From the NCBI GenBank assembly GCA_025201845.1, contig MU603930.1:166310-230309 (forward strand): DNA of 64,000 nucleotides, given 5' to 3'. The position numbers and the translations under genes are program-made. The stretch comes from Martensiomyces pterosporus. Its lineage: Eukaryota > Kickxellomycota > Kickxellomycetes > Kickxellales > Kickxellaceae. Under the pieces are notes generated by a model. It made no database searches. It was not told the DNA's origin and was given only the letters and a program-made list of their open reading frames with translations. The number at the start of each line of letters is the position of its first letter. Position 1 is the first letter of the stretch. Below are positions 38,729-49,035 of the stretch, one piece after another.

Positions 38729-40096
38729 TCAGGCCACATCCTTGTCGCTAATCTCTGCGGGCATTATTTCGGTATCGTGATTGCTGATTGACTCGGACTC
38801 GGCTTTGTCAGTAACACGGAAGGAGAGGTAGATCATGAGAATAGCAGAGACATCAAGGAGGACCCAGTTGGTGATGAGCTGCTTTCTGTACCCGACATTC
38901 TTCGCATCCAGCTGCCATGAGACTGCAGCGCCGAGAGACTGAATCGCCTTGTAGAACCCGGCATAGCGAGCAAGCTTGGTGGCATCGTTGGTGATCGTCC
39001 CAAGGAGCCAGTAAGCCATGTTGTTCCAGAGTGCGTCCTGCATGCCCATGCACGCATACAAAATGCAAGGACCCGCTGCACGCTTGGTGTCCTTGAAGTC
39101 AATGGCGCCTCCGGGGTAGTCAGTAGGTCCAGCCGCACTTGCACCGTGGGTGTACTTGTTCTGCATCTTCAGTGTTCCACCCCAGACAGCATTAACAACA
39201 CAGAAGGTGATTATAACACCATAGAGAGCACGCCTCTTGCGAGAGAGAGACTGGCGATCAAGAAGACGAGTGAAAACGAACGAGGTGCCCATCTGCGCAC
39301 CCCAGTACCAGATGTTGTTGAATCCCTTGGTGCGGGTGGTGAACAGAGACCCATTGTAGGGACCAAACTGGTACGAGTAGTAGAAGTTGGAGCTGAACAT
39401 CATGGGGATGAGAATGAGCATCCAAGGATCGAGGAAGAGCTTGATGATGGCAATGGCGTCGGAGATGATGTTGTCAACCTTCCTGATCTCCACACGGCTA
39501 CCATCAGAGCGCTCGACCTTGGAGGGAGGAGCGAGGACGAGAGCACAGAGCGAGCCGCATACTTCAATGGCGAGGAAGGCGGCATAGGCAGCGTCAGACA
39601 GGGGACCCTCATGGTTGTAGTTGGTTCCAAGAAGAACAACACCACCAATGACGCCGCCAAGGTTGAAGATGACCCAGAAGATGGTGATGAACTTTCCCTT
39701 TTCGGACTCGAGAGGATAGGACATCATGATCATTCCCTGAGCAGTCCAGAAGATACCTGCTCCGAGACCGAGCATGGCGCCAGCCCAGATAGTGAACCAG
39801 GAGTGGCTGGTGTGGTTGATGTAGATGTAGGAGCCGGAGTAGAGCGCATACATCAAGCCAGAGATAAACATGGTGAAGCGGACGCCGAACTTGTTGACAA
39901 TAGCGCCACCAAACAATCCTGAGAAAATGAAGCACACGTACAGAGACGTGTTTGCATTGTTTCCGGTAGTACGGTCGACCTGGCCACCGCCGCCAGTGCC
40001 GTTGAGAGCATTGAACATGCCGGGACAGCCGAAGCAAACAAAGCCAAGGATCACAATCTGTGTCCTGGCTGAAAAGTAGGGAAGAGCGTTTAGCAT
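38729..40096 (-). CDS. UNC93-like MFS transporter, copy B (intact)
   Basis: A 455-residue polytopic protein of the UNC93/DUF895 branch of the major facilitator superfamily, common in fungi. The N-terminal FVCFGCPGMFNALNGTGGGG and helix 3-4 region SHSWFTIWAGAMLGLGAGIF with AQGMIMMSYPLESEKGK are the family's most typical segments. About 11-12 membrane spans can be counted, with a cytosolic loop at PPSKVERSDGSRVEIRKV. Fungal members are plasma-membrane or vacuolar and mostly uncharacterised; the substrate is unknown. It is paired in tandem with copy A, and three blocks of different similarity in the shared 3' coding region point to conversion between them. Confidence 0.9.
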   Translation of the reverse strand: MLNALPYFSARTQIVILGFVCFGCPGMFNALNGTGGGGQVDRTTGNNANTSLYVCFIFSGLFGGAIVNKFGVRFTMFISGLMYALYSGSYIYINHTSHSWFTIWAGAMLGLGAGIFWTAQGMIMMSYPLESEKGKFITIFWVIFNLGGVIGGVVLLGTNYNHEGPLSDAAYAAFLAIEVCGSLCALVLAPPSKVERSDGSRVEIRKVDNIISDAIAIIKLFLDPWMLILIPMMFSSNFYYSYQFGPYNGSLFTTRTKGFNNIWYWGAQMGTSFVFTRLLDRQSLSRKRRALYGVIITFCVVNAVWGGTLKMQNKYTHGASAAGPTDYPGGAIDFKDTKRAAGPCILYACMGMQDALWNNMAYWLLGTITNDATKLARYAGFYKAIQSLGAAVSWQLDAKNVGYRKQLITNWVLLDVSAILMIYLSFRVTDKAESESISNHDTEIMPAEISDKDVA

Positions 40097-41016
40097 CGAG
40101 ACAGCACACAGAGGTGTTGGAAGTGGATGAGCGTGGCAAGAGGTGCGTTGCTTGCGTGTTACTGTTTCAAGGAGCGCTATAGAGGAGGCAGTTGCAGAAT
40201 AGATGTGAAAAACCCACAGTTTGTGGAAAGGAAATGCCAGCACCTTTCGTTTATATGGCGGTGGGTGCAAGCTGCACTATGCCATGGTGGGTGTGCGAGT
40301 GCCTGGCAGCGCAGAGCCTCCAGGCGCAGATCCGTTTTCCTCCTTCAGTATTCCGCGCATCTACTCAGCAACTAGCATGCAGCTTTCCTCATTCGCAGTG
40401 TATGCGGGCGTAAAGGTGCTATTGTGTCTGATATGCGCTACTTATTGATAATTGCCCATAGCCGCTCCCTCCCTAGCCTTGTTCTCCCAGATGCACAGCG
40501 TCCACATGAGCCGCTGCTGATGCATGAGCCTTGTACTGGGTGGGAGAGAGAGCTTCATGGCGCTGTGATCCAGCCAGCCTTGCTCCGCACTCCTCACCCA
40601 TCGTGGCACGGGTAGCTGGAATGAAAGGAGGCATCATCATTTGGCTTAATCAACAGCATGCATGCTGGGGTTTATCTATGAGCTTATCAAGAACATAGCC
40701 TGAGTGAGCTAGTATTAAATTGCTTTGTTGGTGGCGTAGAAGCACAATCGCCTAATATAGCCGGACAGCACATTCGAGATAGCCCTCTCGCAGCTGACAT
40801 CCTAGGCGGACGCGCCAGCAAACACCGGATCACGTATGCATTTTGCAGCCCCCACACGCATTGGATTTGCTGCTGCTGTATTGCTACAGCAGCTATCGTC
40901 TTATCCGTTTTGCACAAATAGTCAAGTCCTTTTAGACGAGGGATAGACAAAGCAAAAGAGAGATGCTTTAAAAAGAATGGAGAGAAAAAGTGTGTGCAGT
41001 GGCTGGCGAGAGAGCT
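40097..41016. other. Intergenic region UNC93-like copy B / IML2
   Basis: 920 bp between the copy B start and the IML2-like stop, both minus strand. Contains a reverse TATAAAC at 40249-40255 for copy B. Otherwise no supported gene. Confidence 0.4.
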
Positions 41017-44000
41017 CTACTCTTTCAGCAGCGCCTCTTTCAGACGGCTGTCGGCATTGAATGTGCGAACCTCCAGGATGTTCTCCAGCGAGTACTTCTT
41101 CGAGTCTGCCCAGTAGGGCGGCATCCAATGCCAGTCTGAAATCTGCGAGTTGCCGTCGTAGAACTGCAGCGACGAGTGGCCCGAGCCTTCTAGGATCACT
41201 TCCTCGATCAGACACGTAGGTGCAGCAAAGATCCTGTCATCCTGGGGTCCTTTGCTATCGCCTTGCAGCGAGGACACATCTTCGATGATTGCGTGGTACT
41301 CGTCGAACGACAGACAGGGCGGCGAACTGAGTGGCTTGCCGCTCAAGATGCACCTCCACTGCGCAAACGCCCACTCACGGCGCCTTGCATCGCTGCTCTG
41401 GATGGCCAGGTACAGATTCGCCAGGTGGAAGCGTCCCGAAACAGCCTGGTAATGGTCACGCTGGATAAGCGGCATCAGCCTCAGCAAGCGCAGGAGCGTA
41501 TCCTCCGCAATCGGAGCAAGTTCAGGCGAGCCGGCTTCGCCAGGTATCGGGTCACAGGCGCGCTCGCCGCCTTCGTTGGTCGATGGCTGGGAGTGCAGGT
41601 ACGACGGGTAGGCGAGTTCGCGCAAGACACAGCCCTTTGTAAGAAGAAGTAAGGCGAGATCGTCGTAGTAGAAGATGTGGCGGTAGGGGTTCTCGGGGGC
41701 CCTCTGTGTGGGCACAAACTCCGACATGTGCTGGACCTCCCGGTCAATCTCGCTGCGCAGCGCGACGAGCCTTTTGCGCGGCATCTTGCCGTAGAGGCCC
41801 CAGACATGCAGAAGTTCCAGTCCGGGTCGCATAAGGAAATCGCCCTGCTCCTTGAATTTGCGAGCCTTGCGCATGACAAACTTTTCGACGGGGATAGACT
41901 TTCCAGCCACCTTTCGCTTGAGCGTGGGCACCAGCTTCATCAGCTGCCTCACAATCTTCAGCAGGCCCTTGTGGGCTGGGTCGAGCTCGGACTTTTCGAT
42001 CGGCGCAACGCCATTGCACACAGTCAAGTAGTGCTCCCACATACAAACCGCCAGTGCATATGTGTACACAGCCTTGTTCCAGTTGTTTTCCTTGCGCAGA
42101 GTGTTGAATCCCTCAGCAGCCTCCAGCCACCGGCCAAGCGCCATGAGGCACAGGGACCGCTCCCAGTAACCCAAGTACTGCAGCTGGCGCCATTCTTTGG
42201 GGCCAGCTGCCTCTTCTCCGCCGACACCAGCAGCCAGAGTAGGCGACTTGGTTTCTTCGTTTGCTGTGTCGCTTATGCTCAGTGTGCTGAGCTCAGCAAC
42301 AAGGCTATCCTCGCCCAGACTGCCAGGACTCGCCTCAGCCTGGCCACCGCCAGCCAGCTGCATGCTCTTCACTGCGCCCTTGCCGCTTTTGATAAGGCCA
42401 TCATAGCGACTGATGGCTTCTGTGAGACATCTGCGGGTCATCAGCGACCTGCCGTCCAAGTACATGAAAATCAGGCTCTTTGGGTGCTGCTGGATAGACC
42501 TACGAAGCACAGCATCTACCAGGGGCTGGTTAGGATAGCCAAGGTACAGTTCGTTGCACAGCAGGATGTGGTAGAACTGGAGAACGAGAGAGCAGAACTC
42601 TGAGCGAAGGCCAACGCCGCACGGGTGGATCGTAGCAGATCCGCTTCTTGGCCGCCCGTTAACGTCGCTGATCTTGGGCGGTGGGCCCATCAGATCCTTT
42701 GTCAGTGGGTCTGTGCGCCACCCAGCGGCAATGGCGAGGAGCTCGAGACCGAGTTTTCTGTCGGCAGAGAACCCGACAAGCTCAATGAAGCGAAGGAGCC
42801 TCGCCGGCATCATGCTAAGGATGAGGTTGAACACGCCCATGCCCAGGTACGTGCCGCTGACAAAGTGGTCATCGATCGTCTCGCCGTCTGCGTGTGCGTC
42901 CTGGATATACGCATAGCAGCCGCGGTATGTAGCGTACGCAGACCGCACGTGCCAGCTTTCCTTAAGCAGAGCCATGACGCCGTCGCCCATGGCGATGTTG
43001 AGGACAGCGCGCAGCAAGTAGGCTTCGGCATGGACAAGCTCGGCGTGGCGCTGAGTGGGCGTCATCGTCTTGAGTATGTGCCAGTCGGGCTTGCTGATAC
43101 CAACCGCCTGAGTGCCCGCCCGCACAACGCCGATAAGCGAGTCGGCAACGCTGGTGAGCCCAGACGTCCATGAGCGCTGCACCGGCTTGTCCAGCCTTTC
43201 CTCAGCGCCACTGTCGCCGTCAGCTGTAGATCCAAAGGTCTGGTTGTCGTCAGATGCGTCGTCAAGGTTTTCCAAATCACGGTACTTTGCATCGAGCATA
43301 GACTCGTCAAAGGGCTGCTCGCCGCGAGGGAATGTGGCTGAATCAATGCGCACCATCGAGCCTGGCGTGGATGCAGAGCTATCGCGCGATTTGGATGGAT
43401 CCCTGCTCTTCTTCATGCGAAATGGCAGCCGGGGCGAATCGAGACGGAATCGATGGTGGCGCTCGCTCTGCTTGTGCGAGCCGCCAGCACTCTCGTATTC
43501 AGAGCTCTGGTTGGGCGTGGGTTTCTCGGCGGATCGGAAGCTGCGCTTGCGGTGGTAGCTGCCCTGGCTGCTTTGCGACTCGGTTTGGGCCTGGGGTGAT
43601 CCAGATCTCGATGCTGCCCGTGACCCAGGGCCAGAGAGCAGAGCACTGACACCGCGCGGCTTGCGGAAGTACGTAGTCAGGTTGATGGTGTTCTCCGCAG
43701 CCGTCTGGGCCTCGTTCATTGCCTCCTTTGTGAAGGTCATCATTGCACGCAGGTACTGGATTGCAGCATATCCTTCGGACGCATACAGCAAGTTGTGGCG
43801 CTTGTGGTGGAGCAGAACCTCGACTTGCTCGAAATCAGAGTCCATGAACAACCACACTGCCTTCATAGCTAGCTCGACACCCTTTTGCAGGGGATCGTGT
43901 GGGGTGGTTCCAGGGATCACGCTCACCGGGGGCACATTGGGACAGCTTGTCTGCAGGGCTGGCGACTGCGACGACGACGACGAAGATGACTGCTGGATGG

Positions 44001-44256
44001 TGTCCTGTGTGTCGGCCACGCGCACGTCTTGGGATGTCTCGAAAAACTGGTCGCTGTCGCTCTGCTCGTCATCTGAGCCCGCTGATTCCTCGCTGCTGCT
44101 GCTGCTGCCATTTCCATTGCTGTTGTCGCCGTTTTGCGAGGCACCAGAGTACATGCTGTCTCTGTGTGGAAGCTGGGCAGCCTTTGCCAGTGCATTGTCG
44201 TCATTCAGAAGCACGGAGGACTGCTGCTGTTCCTCGTTGGCTGCAAGCTCAGACAT
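41017..44256 (-). CDS. IML2: Iml2/TTC39 family TPR protein
   Basis: A 1079-residue protein of the Iml2/TTC39 family. The first 110 residues are disordered with poly-Ser and acidic runs. The family domain begins at DPLQKGVELAMKAVWLFMDSDFEQ and continues with GYAAIQYLRAMMTFTKEAMNE. A long Ser/Arg-rich insert (about 200-330) follows. Then the most conserved part: NIAMGDGVMALLKESWHVRSAY, SGTYLGMGVFNLILSMMPAR and FIELVGFSADRKLGLELL. TPR-like helical hairpins fill the C-terminal half (LQYLGYWERSLCLMALGRWL). Yeast Iml2 helps clear protein inclusions through lipid droplets, and TTC39 proteins include a Golgi autophagy receptor. The insert makes it longer than yeast Iml2 (731). Confidence 0.92.
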   Translation of the reverse strand: MSELAANEEQQQSSVLLNDDNALAKAAQLPHRDSMYSGASQNGDNSNGNGSSSSSEESAGSDDEQSDSDQFFETSQDVRVADTQDTIQQSSSSSSSQSPALQTSCPNVPPVSVIPGTTPHDPLQKGVELAMKAVWLFMDSDFEQVEVLLHHKRHNLLYASEGYAAIQYLRAMMTFTKEAMNEAQTAAENTINLTTYFRKPRGVSALLSGPGSRAASRSGSPQAQTESQSSQGSYHRKRSFRSAEKPTPNQSSEYESAGGSHKQSERHHRFRLDSPRLPFRMKKSRDPSKSRDSSASTPGSMVRIDSATFPRGEQPFDESMLDAKYRDLENLDDASDDNQTFGSTADGDSGAEERLDKPVQRSWTSGLTSVADSLIGVVRAGTQAVGISKPDWHILKTMTPTQRHAELVHAEAYLLRAVLNIAMGDGVMALLKESWHVRSAYATYRGCYAYIQDAHADGETIDDHFVSGTYLGMGVFNLILSMMPARLLRFIELVGFSADRKLGLELLAIAAGWRTDPLTKDLMGPPPKISDVNGRPRSGSATIHPCGVGLRSEFCSLVLQFYHILLCNELYLGYPNQPLVDAVLRRSIQQHPKSLIFMYLDGRSLMTRRCLTEAISRYDGLIKSGKGAVKSMQLAGGGQAEASPGSLGEDSLVAELSTLSISDTANEETKSPTLAAGVGGEEAAGPKEWRQLQYLGYWERSLCLMALGRWLEAAEGFNTLRKENNWNKAVYTYALAVCMWEHYLTVCNGVAPIEKSELDPAHKGLLKIVRQLMKLVPTLKRKVAGKSIPVEKFVMRKARKFKEQGDFLMRPGLELLHVWGLYGKMPRKRLVALRSEIDREVQHMSEFVPTQRAPENPYRHIFYYDDLALLLLTKGCVLRELAYPSYLHSQPSTNEGGERACDPIPGEAGSPELAPIAEDTLLRLLRLMPLIQRDHYQAVSGRFHLANLYLAIQSSDARRREWAFAQWRCILSGKPLSSPPCLSFDEYHAIIEDVSSLQGDSKGPQDDRIFAAPTCLIEEVILEGSGHSSLQFYDGNSQISDWHWMPPYWADSKKYSLENILEVRTFNADSRLKEALLKE

Positions 44257-44884
44257 GCTGTGCGAAAAAGAAAGTAAAGCACGCGGGCACGGTTGCCTGC
44301 ACCAGTGAGCGGGTAGAAATAAGCGCGCGACCGTGTTCTACTGCGTGGAGAGCCAAGAATAGAATGGCACTGGTAGGCGCTCAGAGTGTGCAGTGGTACG
44401 GAATTGGGAAAGCTCTGTCTAATTCACCAGAGAGGAAAGCACATGAAAGAAAAAGAGGTGGTGGATAGAAAGGAGGAAAGAGAGTGGAGGCAGAAAAGAA
44501 ACCCAGCCGCCAAGATAGCTACGTGTAAAAATAGGTCGGAGAGCGGCGGCGGACCGAGAAAGAAAGAGCGGGTGGGATATGAAGGGTGACGTGTGGGTGC
44601 GGAGAAACACCATCCAGAAGCAGAAGTGCAGCCCCCGCCTCCAGCGACGCCTTGCAAGGAAACCGGAGTACAAACAGAGCGTGGGTGGTATCCGAGCCTA
44701 GACTAAGCCCATGTCCTTGAACGCATTAATGCCATGTGTTACCTGCGGGACGATCAGCGGCATTGATTCATTCATGCGTCAGAGTGTGGAGGTTGTGTTC
44801 TTATGTCGTATTTAAAGACCATTTGAAAAGCCTGCGCTCACCACTCTTTGTGTGTGAAACGCTCTGCATCCGACAGGCGGTGTC
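44257..44884. other. Intergenic region IML2 / BNA1
   Basis: 630 bp. The IML2-proximal part is purine-rich on the plus strand (AAAGAAAAAGAGGTGG...GGAAAGAGAGTGG), that is a pyrimidine tract in the IML2 promoter. Nothing else seen. Confidence 0.4.
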
Positions 44885-45406
44885 TCATGGCCTGTATGCG
44901 GTCGGGTTGAGATGGCCGCACTCCTTGCAAGTACGCAGCTCCTCGCTGCCCTTGTACTCCTCGATGATAGGGACCAGGTCCTTGTTGAGGTCGTTGCACA
45001 CGAACCACTTCTCGTGCACGATGGCATTGCACTTCTCGCAGTACCAGCGCATAGCCTCCTTCTGCCCGGGCCTCTTGCGCTCGACAACCAGCCCCACCGT
45101 GTCTGCAAATCTGTTGGGACTGTGTGGCGTGTTTGCAGGCAGCAAGAGCATGCCTCCTTCCTCGATGTACTCGTCCCTGATCTGGTGGGTCTCTGGGTCG
45201 GCCATGCGCAGGAGCATGCGCCCCTTGACCTGGTAGAACCACTCCTCAGTTGGGTTGATGTGGAAGTCGGTGCGTGAGTTGGGTCCGCCAACGACCATGA
45301 TCTGGTAGTCGTCCCCTTCCTGGAACACGCAGTTGCACACTGGCGGCTTCAGGCGGTCAATGTTCTTCTCCAGCCAGGCGTGGAAGTTGAGCGACGATGG
45401 AAGCAT
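44885..45406 (-). CDS. BNA1: 3-hydroxyanthranilate 3,4-dioxygenase
   Basis: A 173-residue cupin enzyme that opens the ring of 3-hydroxyanthranilate, the step before quinolinate in kynurenine-to-NAD synthesis. Iron ligands H49, E55 and H95 are present in TDFHINPTEEWFYQVKG and PANTPHSPNRF. The C-terminal rubredoxin-like metal site, found in the bacterial and fungal form, is intact: C123-x-x-C126 and C160-x-x-C163 (YCEKC, CKEC). Length matches yeast Bna1 (177). No intron. Cytosolic, since no targeting sequence is visible. It is divergent from the DUF1748 gene. Confidence 0.96.
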   Translation of the reverse strand: MLPSSLNFHAWLEKNIDRLKPPVCNCVFQEGDDYQIMVVGGPNSRTDFHINPTEEWFYQVKGRMLLRMADPETHQIRDEYIEEGGMLLLPANTPHSPNRFADTVGLVVERKRPGQKEAMRWYCEKCNAIVHEKWFVCNDLNKDLVPIIEEYKGSEELRTCKECGHLNPTAYRP

Positions 45407-45762
45407 TCTTGATTAATAGCTGCGATGTGAAAGAAGTGCGAAACCCGGGAGATGAGCAGGGTAGAGGAGCAAGCGAAGGACGTGCGGAAATTTGATGGTA
45501 GCGTCTTCACAGGCAGCAGCGGCAGCCTCATGCACAATCGACGGCTGGCCGCAATTTGGGGGAGGAAGCTTGCGTTTCGGCTGCATTGTCTCACCACCTG
45601 CGCTTTCCTGCTTCTCCTACCAGGCACTATCTGCAGCCCACTCGCTTTTGCTGCCTCTTTTTTTTTTTTTTTTTACCAGCAAACCACTTTCAATCTGCTG
45701 CTCACCAACACCCACACACTCTCATTTGCACTATACTTGGTTCAGCGGCTGTAGTTTGGAAA
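45407..45762. promoter_or_regulatory. Divergent promoter region BNA1 / DUF1748 gene
   Basis: 356 bp between divergent starts, with an uninterrupted T run of about 16 at 45659-45674 (plus strand). Such poly(dT:dA) tracts commonly keep fungal promoters free of nucleosomes. Confidence 0.5.
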
Positions 45763-45990
45763 ATGGCCATCGGAAAGCTTGTTCACATTGGCGTTGATTT
45801 AGTTCTTCTCTCAACCGCTCTTGCGGGTATTCGGCGATCGACTGGCCTCAAGCTCAAGACCGAGAGCCTGGTTGATGGCGAGGATATGCGCGGCTACATT
45901 CAGAAGTACCTGGACATTGGCGAGAAGACACTCGACTTGGCGGCATGGCAGATGGGCTCCAGCACCAAATACTTTACCAGAGAGCACTAG
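45763..45990 (+). CDS. DUF1748 family protein
   Basis: A 75-residue protein matching fungal DUF1748 from end to end: short start MAIGKLVHIGVDLVLLSTAL, then AGIRRSTGLKLKTESL, then a helix with YIQKYLDIGEKTLDLAAW. The first 25 residues are hydrophobic enough to be one membrane span with a basic flank. Members are conserved in fungi and often found in mitochondrial proteomes, but the function is not settled. The frame opens upstream, but only this ATG gives the family's start. Confidence 0.93.
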   Translation: MAIGKLVHIGVDLVLLSTALAGIRRSTGLKLKTESLVDGEDMRGYIQKYLDIGEKTLDLAAWQMGSSTKYFTREH

Positions 45991-46452
45991 CTAGCAATTC
46001 TCTCTTTTATTCTTCAGCAATACAGCACAGGACTGCTCAGCCGGTTTCCGCCGTCCTCCCAAAAGCCATTGAATCACGTGTTTGTCGCCCACATCTCACA
46101 GTTGCATCCAGGCCATGCCACTGGTGCTGGTTGGCCAGGCAGGTGGCCAGCAGATCCATTAGAAGCGGTGGTGCTGCCAGATAGTGAGCGCGGCGTGGCT
46201 CACACGAAAGACAGCGCAAGCACAGCTGCATTGAGGGGCGAGAACCTGGACAGGCAATAGCGCATGCGCACCTATACATCCCTTGAGCCATGTGATCTCT
46301 CTCCATTACCCTTTGCGTTCTATCCAAAATGGTAAGAGGCAGCCCTGCTAGGTGACGTCAGGCGCACAGACCGCGCTTGCCATCTGTTTTCCTTTCTTTC
46401 TCCTCATTCTTACCCAACCAGCTAGTTTAGCACCGCCGCCATTTGAGAAGCG
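45991..46452. promoter_or_regulatory. VPS34 upstream region
   Basis: 460 bp containing a perfect ATF/CREB palindrome TGACGTCA at 46353-46360, 93 bp before the VPS34 ATG, followed by a pyrimidine-rich leader (CCTTTCTTTCTCC). No gene. Confidence 0.5.
46353..46360. promoter_or_regulatory. ATF/CREB (CRE) site before VPS34
   Basis: TGACGTCA, the full 8-bp CRE palindrome recognised by bZIP factors of the ATF/CREB class. It could link VPS34 to stress or nutrient signalling. A motif match only. Confidence 0.45.
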
Positions 46453-49035
46453 ATGAGCTATAATAGCGGCGTCTCCAACGACCAGTCTGTTGACTTCAGC
46501 TATTGCGAGTCAAAGGACATTGATGAGTTTGTCTCGATTAGGGTTGACACGCTCTGGGGCAAGGGCGAGCGCAAACGGGCCAGCCGTGGGATGGCTATTT
46601 TGCAAGAGCGCTTTAAGATGAATGGACTCGGCACAGATGCGCACGACGGTGATGAGGGCGGCGACAGCGAGGACCAAGCTTCAGCGGTATTTGTCACAGT
46701 ACAGCTGTATAGCTCGGACATCCCGCTGTCGCTGCCTCTGCAGACAAAGTACTGCCGCATGACAGACCCGAATGCCTGGTACGAGTGGGTCAGGCTCCCT
46801 GCAAAGTACTGTGAGCTCGCTGCCGATGCACACATTGTGATCGTGCTGTGGGAGATGAAGGGCCTGTGGAATATTGCGCGAAGAGGCAGGTGCTCGATAA
46901 ACATATTCGAGCCTGATAGCGAAATGGTCCAGGGAGGGCGCCGGCTACGACTGACGACAGATAAAGACGCTGCAGCCGGCAAAGAGCAGAGCGAGGCTGG
47001 TGCGCTGCAGTACGACCGGATCTACAGGGTAATGCGCAAGTTTGAAGACGGCGACATCCAGCGCGTAGACTGGCTGGACTCCCTTGCGATGGAGAAGATA
47101 GCAGAAATCGAGGCGCACGAGCAGTACCAGTCAGACAGCTTATACATCCATGTCACGTTCCCAAAGTTCGACTTTGTCGTAGTGTTTGGCGAGACAAAAC
47201 TCGATGACCCGGCAGTCACCCAGCCCGCCAACCCAAAATACTGCCTGGTATTTGACCCAGAGGCATACCGCGACAACCCGGCAGAAACGAAGCACCGCCG
47301 TCTGCTACGCGGCTACCGAAGCGGACCTCTTGATCGCGAGCTCAAGCCCAACTCTGCCATTCGCGATCAGCTCAACGCCATTGTCAGGTACCCGCCCGGA
47401 CAGAGCCTGACTGATGGCGAGAAGAACGTGGTGTGGAAGTTCCGCTTCTACCTGTCGACTAACAACAAGGCACTGACGAAATTCGTCAAGTGCGTTGACT
47501 GGGAGGATCCCATTGAGGCCAAGCAAGCCACCGGCCTGCTTGCCGAGTGGGCTGAGATCGGTATTGACGACGCACTAGAGCTCCTCAGCGCTGGGTTTAC
47601 CCACTACTCTGTGCGTGGCTATGCTGTGTCGCAGCTACGCAAGGCGAAAGACGACGAGCTGGTTCTGTATTTGCTGCAGCTCGTGCAGGCAATAAAGTTT
47701 GAGTACCTGAACACTGAGCGTGCTGCTATGGCCCCAGGTGTCGAGAGTGCTGCTGCTGGTGCTGCTGCTGCCGGCTCTGAAGAGAGGCCAAGGGGAATGT
47801 TTGCGCATGAGTCCAGTCTGGCAGAGTTCCTCATCGAACGGGCACTCCAAAACACAACGCTCGGCAACTTCTTTTACTGGTACCTGATGGTTGAGTGCGA
47901 TGATCGCAAGACAGGCAAGATATACGGCAAGATTGTGTTCCAGTATGTCAATGCTCTGGCAGAGGCCGACGAAGGCGTAGCTACGCAGACCATGTTTGAG
48001 CGCCAGACGAAGCTGGTCTCCGACTTGGCCCGCCTCTCAAGCGAAATCCAGGCACTCAAAGAGCCTCGCCAGCGCAAGGTGGAGTGGCTCAGGTCGCATT
48101 TGGCTGATAGCAAAAACGGCCTGGCATCGTTTGCACCACTGTCGCTTCCGCTGGACCCTAGTGTTGAGGTCGTCGGCATACGAGCCGAAAAGGCGTCGGT
48201 GTTTAAGAGCACGATGATGCCTCTGTTTCTGCACTTTGTCAAGCCCGACGGCAGCTTGTACCCAGTGATCTTCAAGTCGGGCGACGACATGCGCCAGGAC
48301 CAGCTTGTTGTTCAGATAATCACGCTGATGGACAGGCTGCTGAGAAAGGAGAACCTCGACTTGCGCCTGACCCCCTACTGCGTCCTAGCCACTGGCGTCG
48401 ACCAGGGCTTTTCACAGTTCATACCGTCGCAGTCACTGGCTGCTATCTTGGCGGAGAACAACAACAGCATTCTGGCCTACCTGCGTCGGACAAACGCGGA
48501 TCCTGCGGGACCCTATGGCGTTGCGGCGGACGTCATGGAGACGTATGTGAAGAGCTGTGCGGGCTACTGCGTGATCACATATCTGCTTGGAGTCGGCGAC
48601 CGGCACTTGGACAACCTGCTCCTTACCCCCGACGGCCACCTGTTCCATGTCGATTTCGGGTACATCCTCGGCCGCGACCCAAAGCCGTTCCCGCCACCCA
48701 TGAAGCTGTGCAAAGAGATGGTGGAGGCGATGGGCGGCATGGAGTCGCTGATGTACCAGAGGTTCAAATCGCACTGCTTTGTCGCATTCAGCATCCTGCG
48801 CAAGTCAGCCAACCTGATTCTGAACCTGTTCTCGCTCATGGTGCACTCGAACATCCCCGACATTGCAGTGGCCCCTGACCAGGTGGTTGCTATGGTTCAG
48901 GACAAGTTCCGTCTGGACTTGTCCGAGGAAGAGGCAATGCGGTTCTTCCAAACGCTGATCAGTGACAGCGTCAGAGCACTCTTCCCGCAAGTCATCGAGA
49001 CCATCCACAAATGGGCCCAGTACTGGCGCAACTGA
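46453..49035 (+). CDS. VPS34: Class III phosphatidylinositol 3-kinase
   Basis: An 860-residue lipid kinase that makes PI3P on endosomes and phagophores, working with Vps15 and Vps30/Beclin. Regions in order: a C2 domain (about 25-290, VTVQLYSSDIPLSLPLQTKY), the PIK helical domain (about 295-545, WKFRFYLSTNNKALTKFVKC), and a kinase domain from about 575. Key motifs are intact: P-loop region VIFKSGDDMRQDQLVVQIIT, catalytic loop GVGDRHLDNLLL with D716 and N721, and D734-F-G followed by the activation loop DFGYILGRDPKPFPPPMKLC that is diagnostic for the PI-only class III enzymes. The C-terminal helix ends IETIHKWAQYWRN as usual. Single exon. Confidence 0.97.
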   Translation: MSYNSGVSNDQSVDFSYCESKDIDEFVSIRVDTLWGKGERKRASRGMAILQERFKMNGLGTDAHDGDEGGDSEDQASAVFVTVQLYSSDIPLSLPLQTKYCRMTDPNAWYEWVRLPAKYCELAADAHIVIVLWEMKGLWNIARRGRCSINIFEPDSEMVQGGRRLRLTTDKDAAAGKEQSEAGALQYDRIYRVMRKFEDGDIQRVDWLDSLAMEKIAEIEAHEQYQSDSLYIHVTFPKFDFVVVFGETKLDDPAVTQPANPKYCLVFDPEAYRDNPAETKHRRLLRGYRSGPLDRELKPNSAIRDQLNAIVRYPPGQSLTDGEKNVVWKFRFYLSTNNKALTKFVKCVDWEDPIEAKQATGLLAEWAEIGIDDALELLSAGFTHYSVRGYAVSQLRKAKDDELVLYLLQLVQAIKFEYLNTERAAMAPGVESAAAGAAAAGSEERPRGMFAHESSLAEFLIERALQNTTLGNFFYWYLMVECDDRKTGKIYGKIVFQYVNALAEADEGVATQTMFERQTKLVSDLARLSSEIQALKEPRQRKVEWLRSHLADSKNGLASFAPLSLPLDPSVEVVGIRAEKASVFKSTMMPLFLHFVKPDGSLYPVIFKSGDDMRQDQLVVQIITLMDRLLRKENLDLRLTPYCVLATGVDQGFSQFIPSQSLAAILAENNNSILAYLRRTNADPAGPYGVAADVMETYVKSCAGYCVITYLLGVGDRHLDNLLLTPDGHLFHVDFGYILGRDPKPFPPPMKLCKEMVEAMGGMESLMYQRFKSHCFVAFSILRKSANLILNLFSLMVHSNIPDIAVAPDQVVAMVQDKFRLDLSEEEAMRFFQTLISDSVRALFPQVIETIHKWAQYWRN

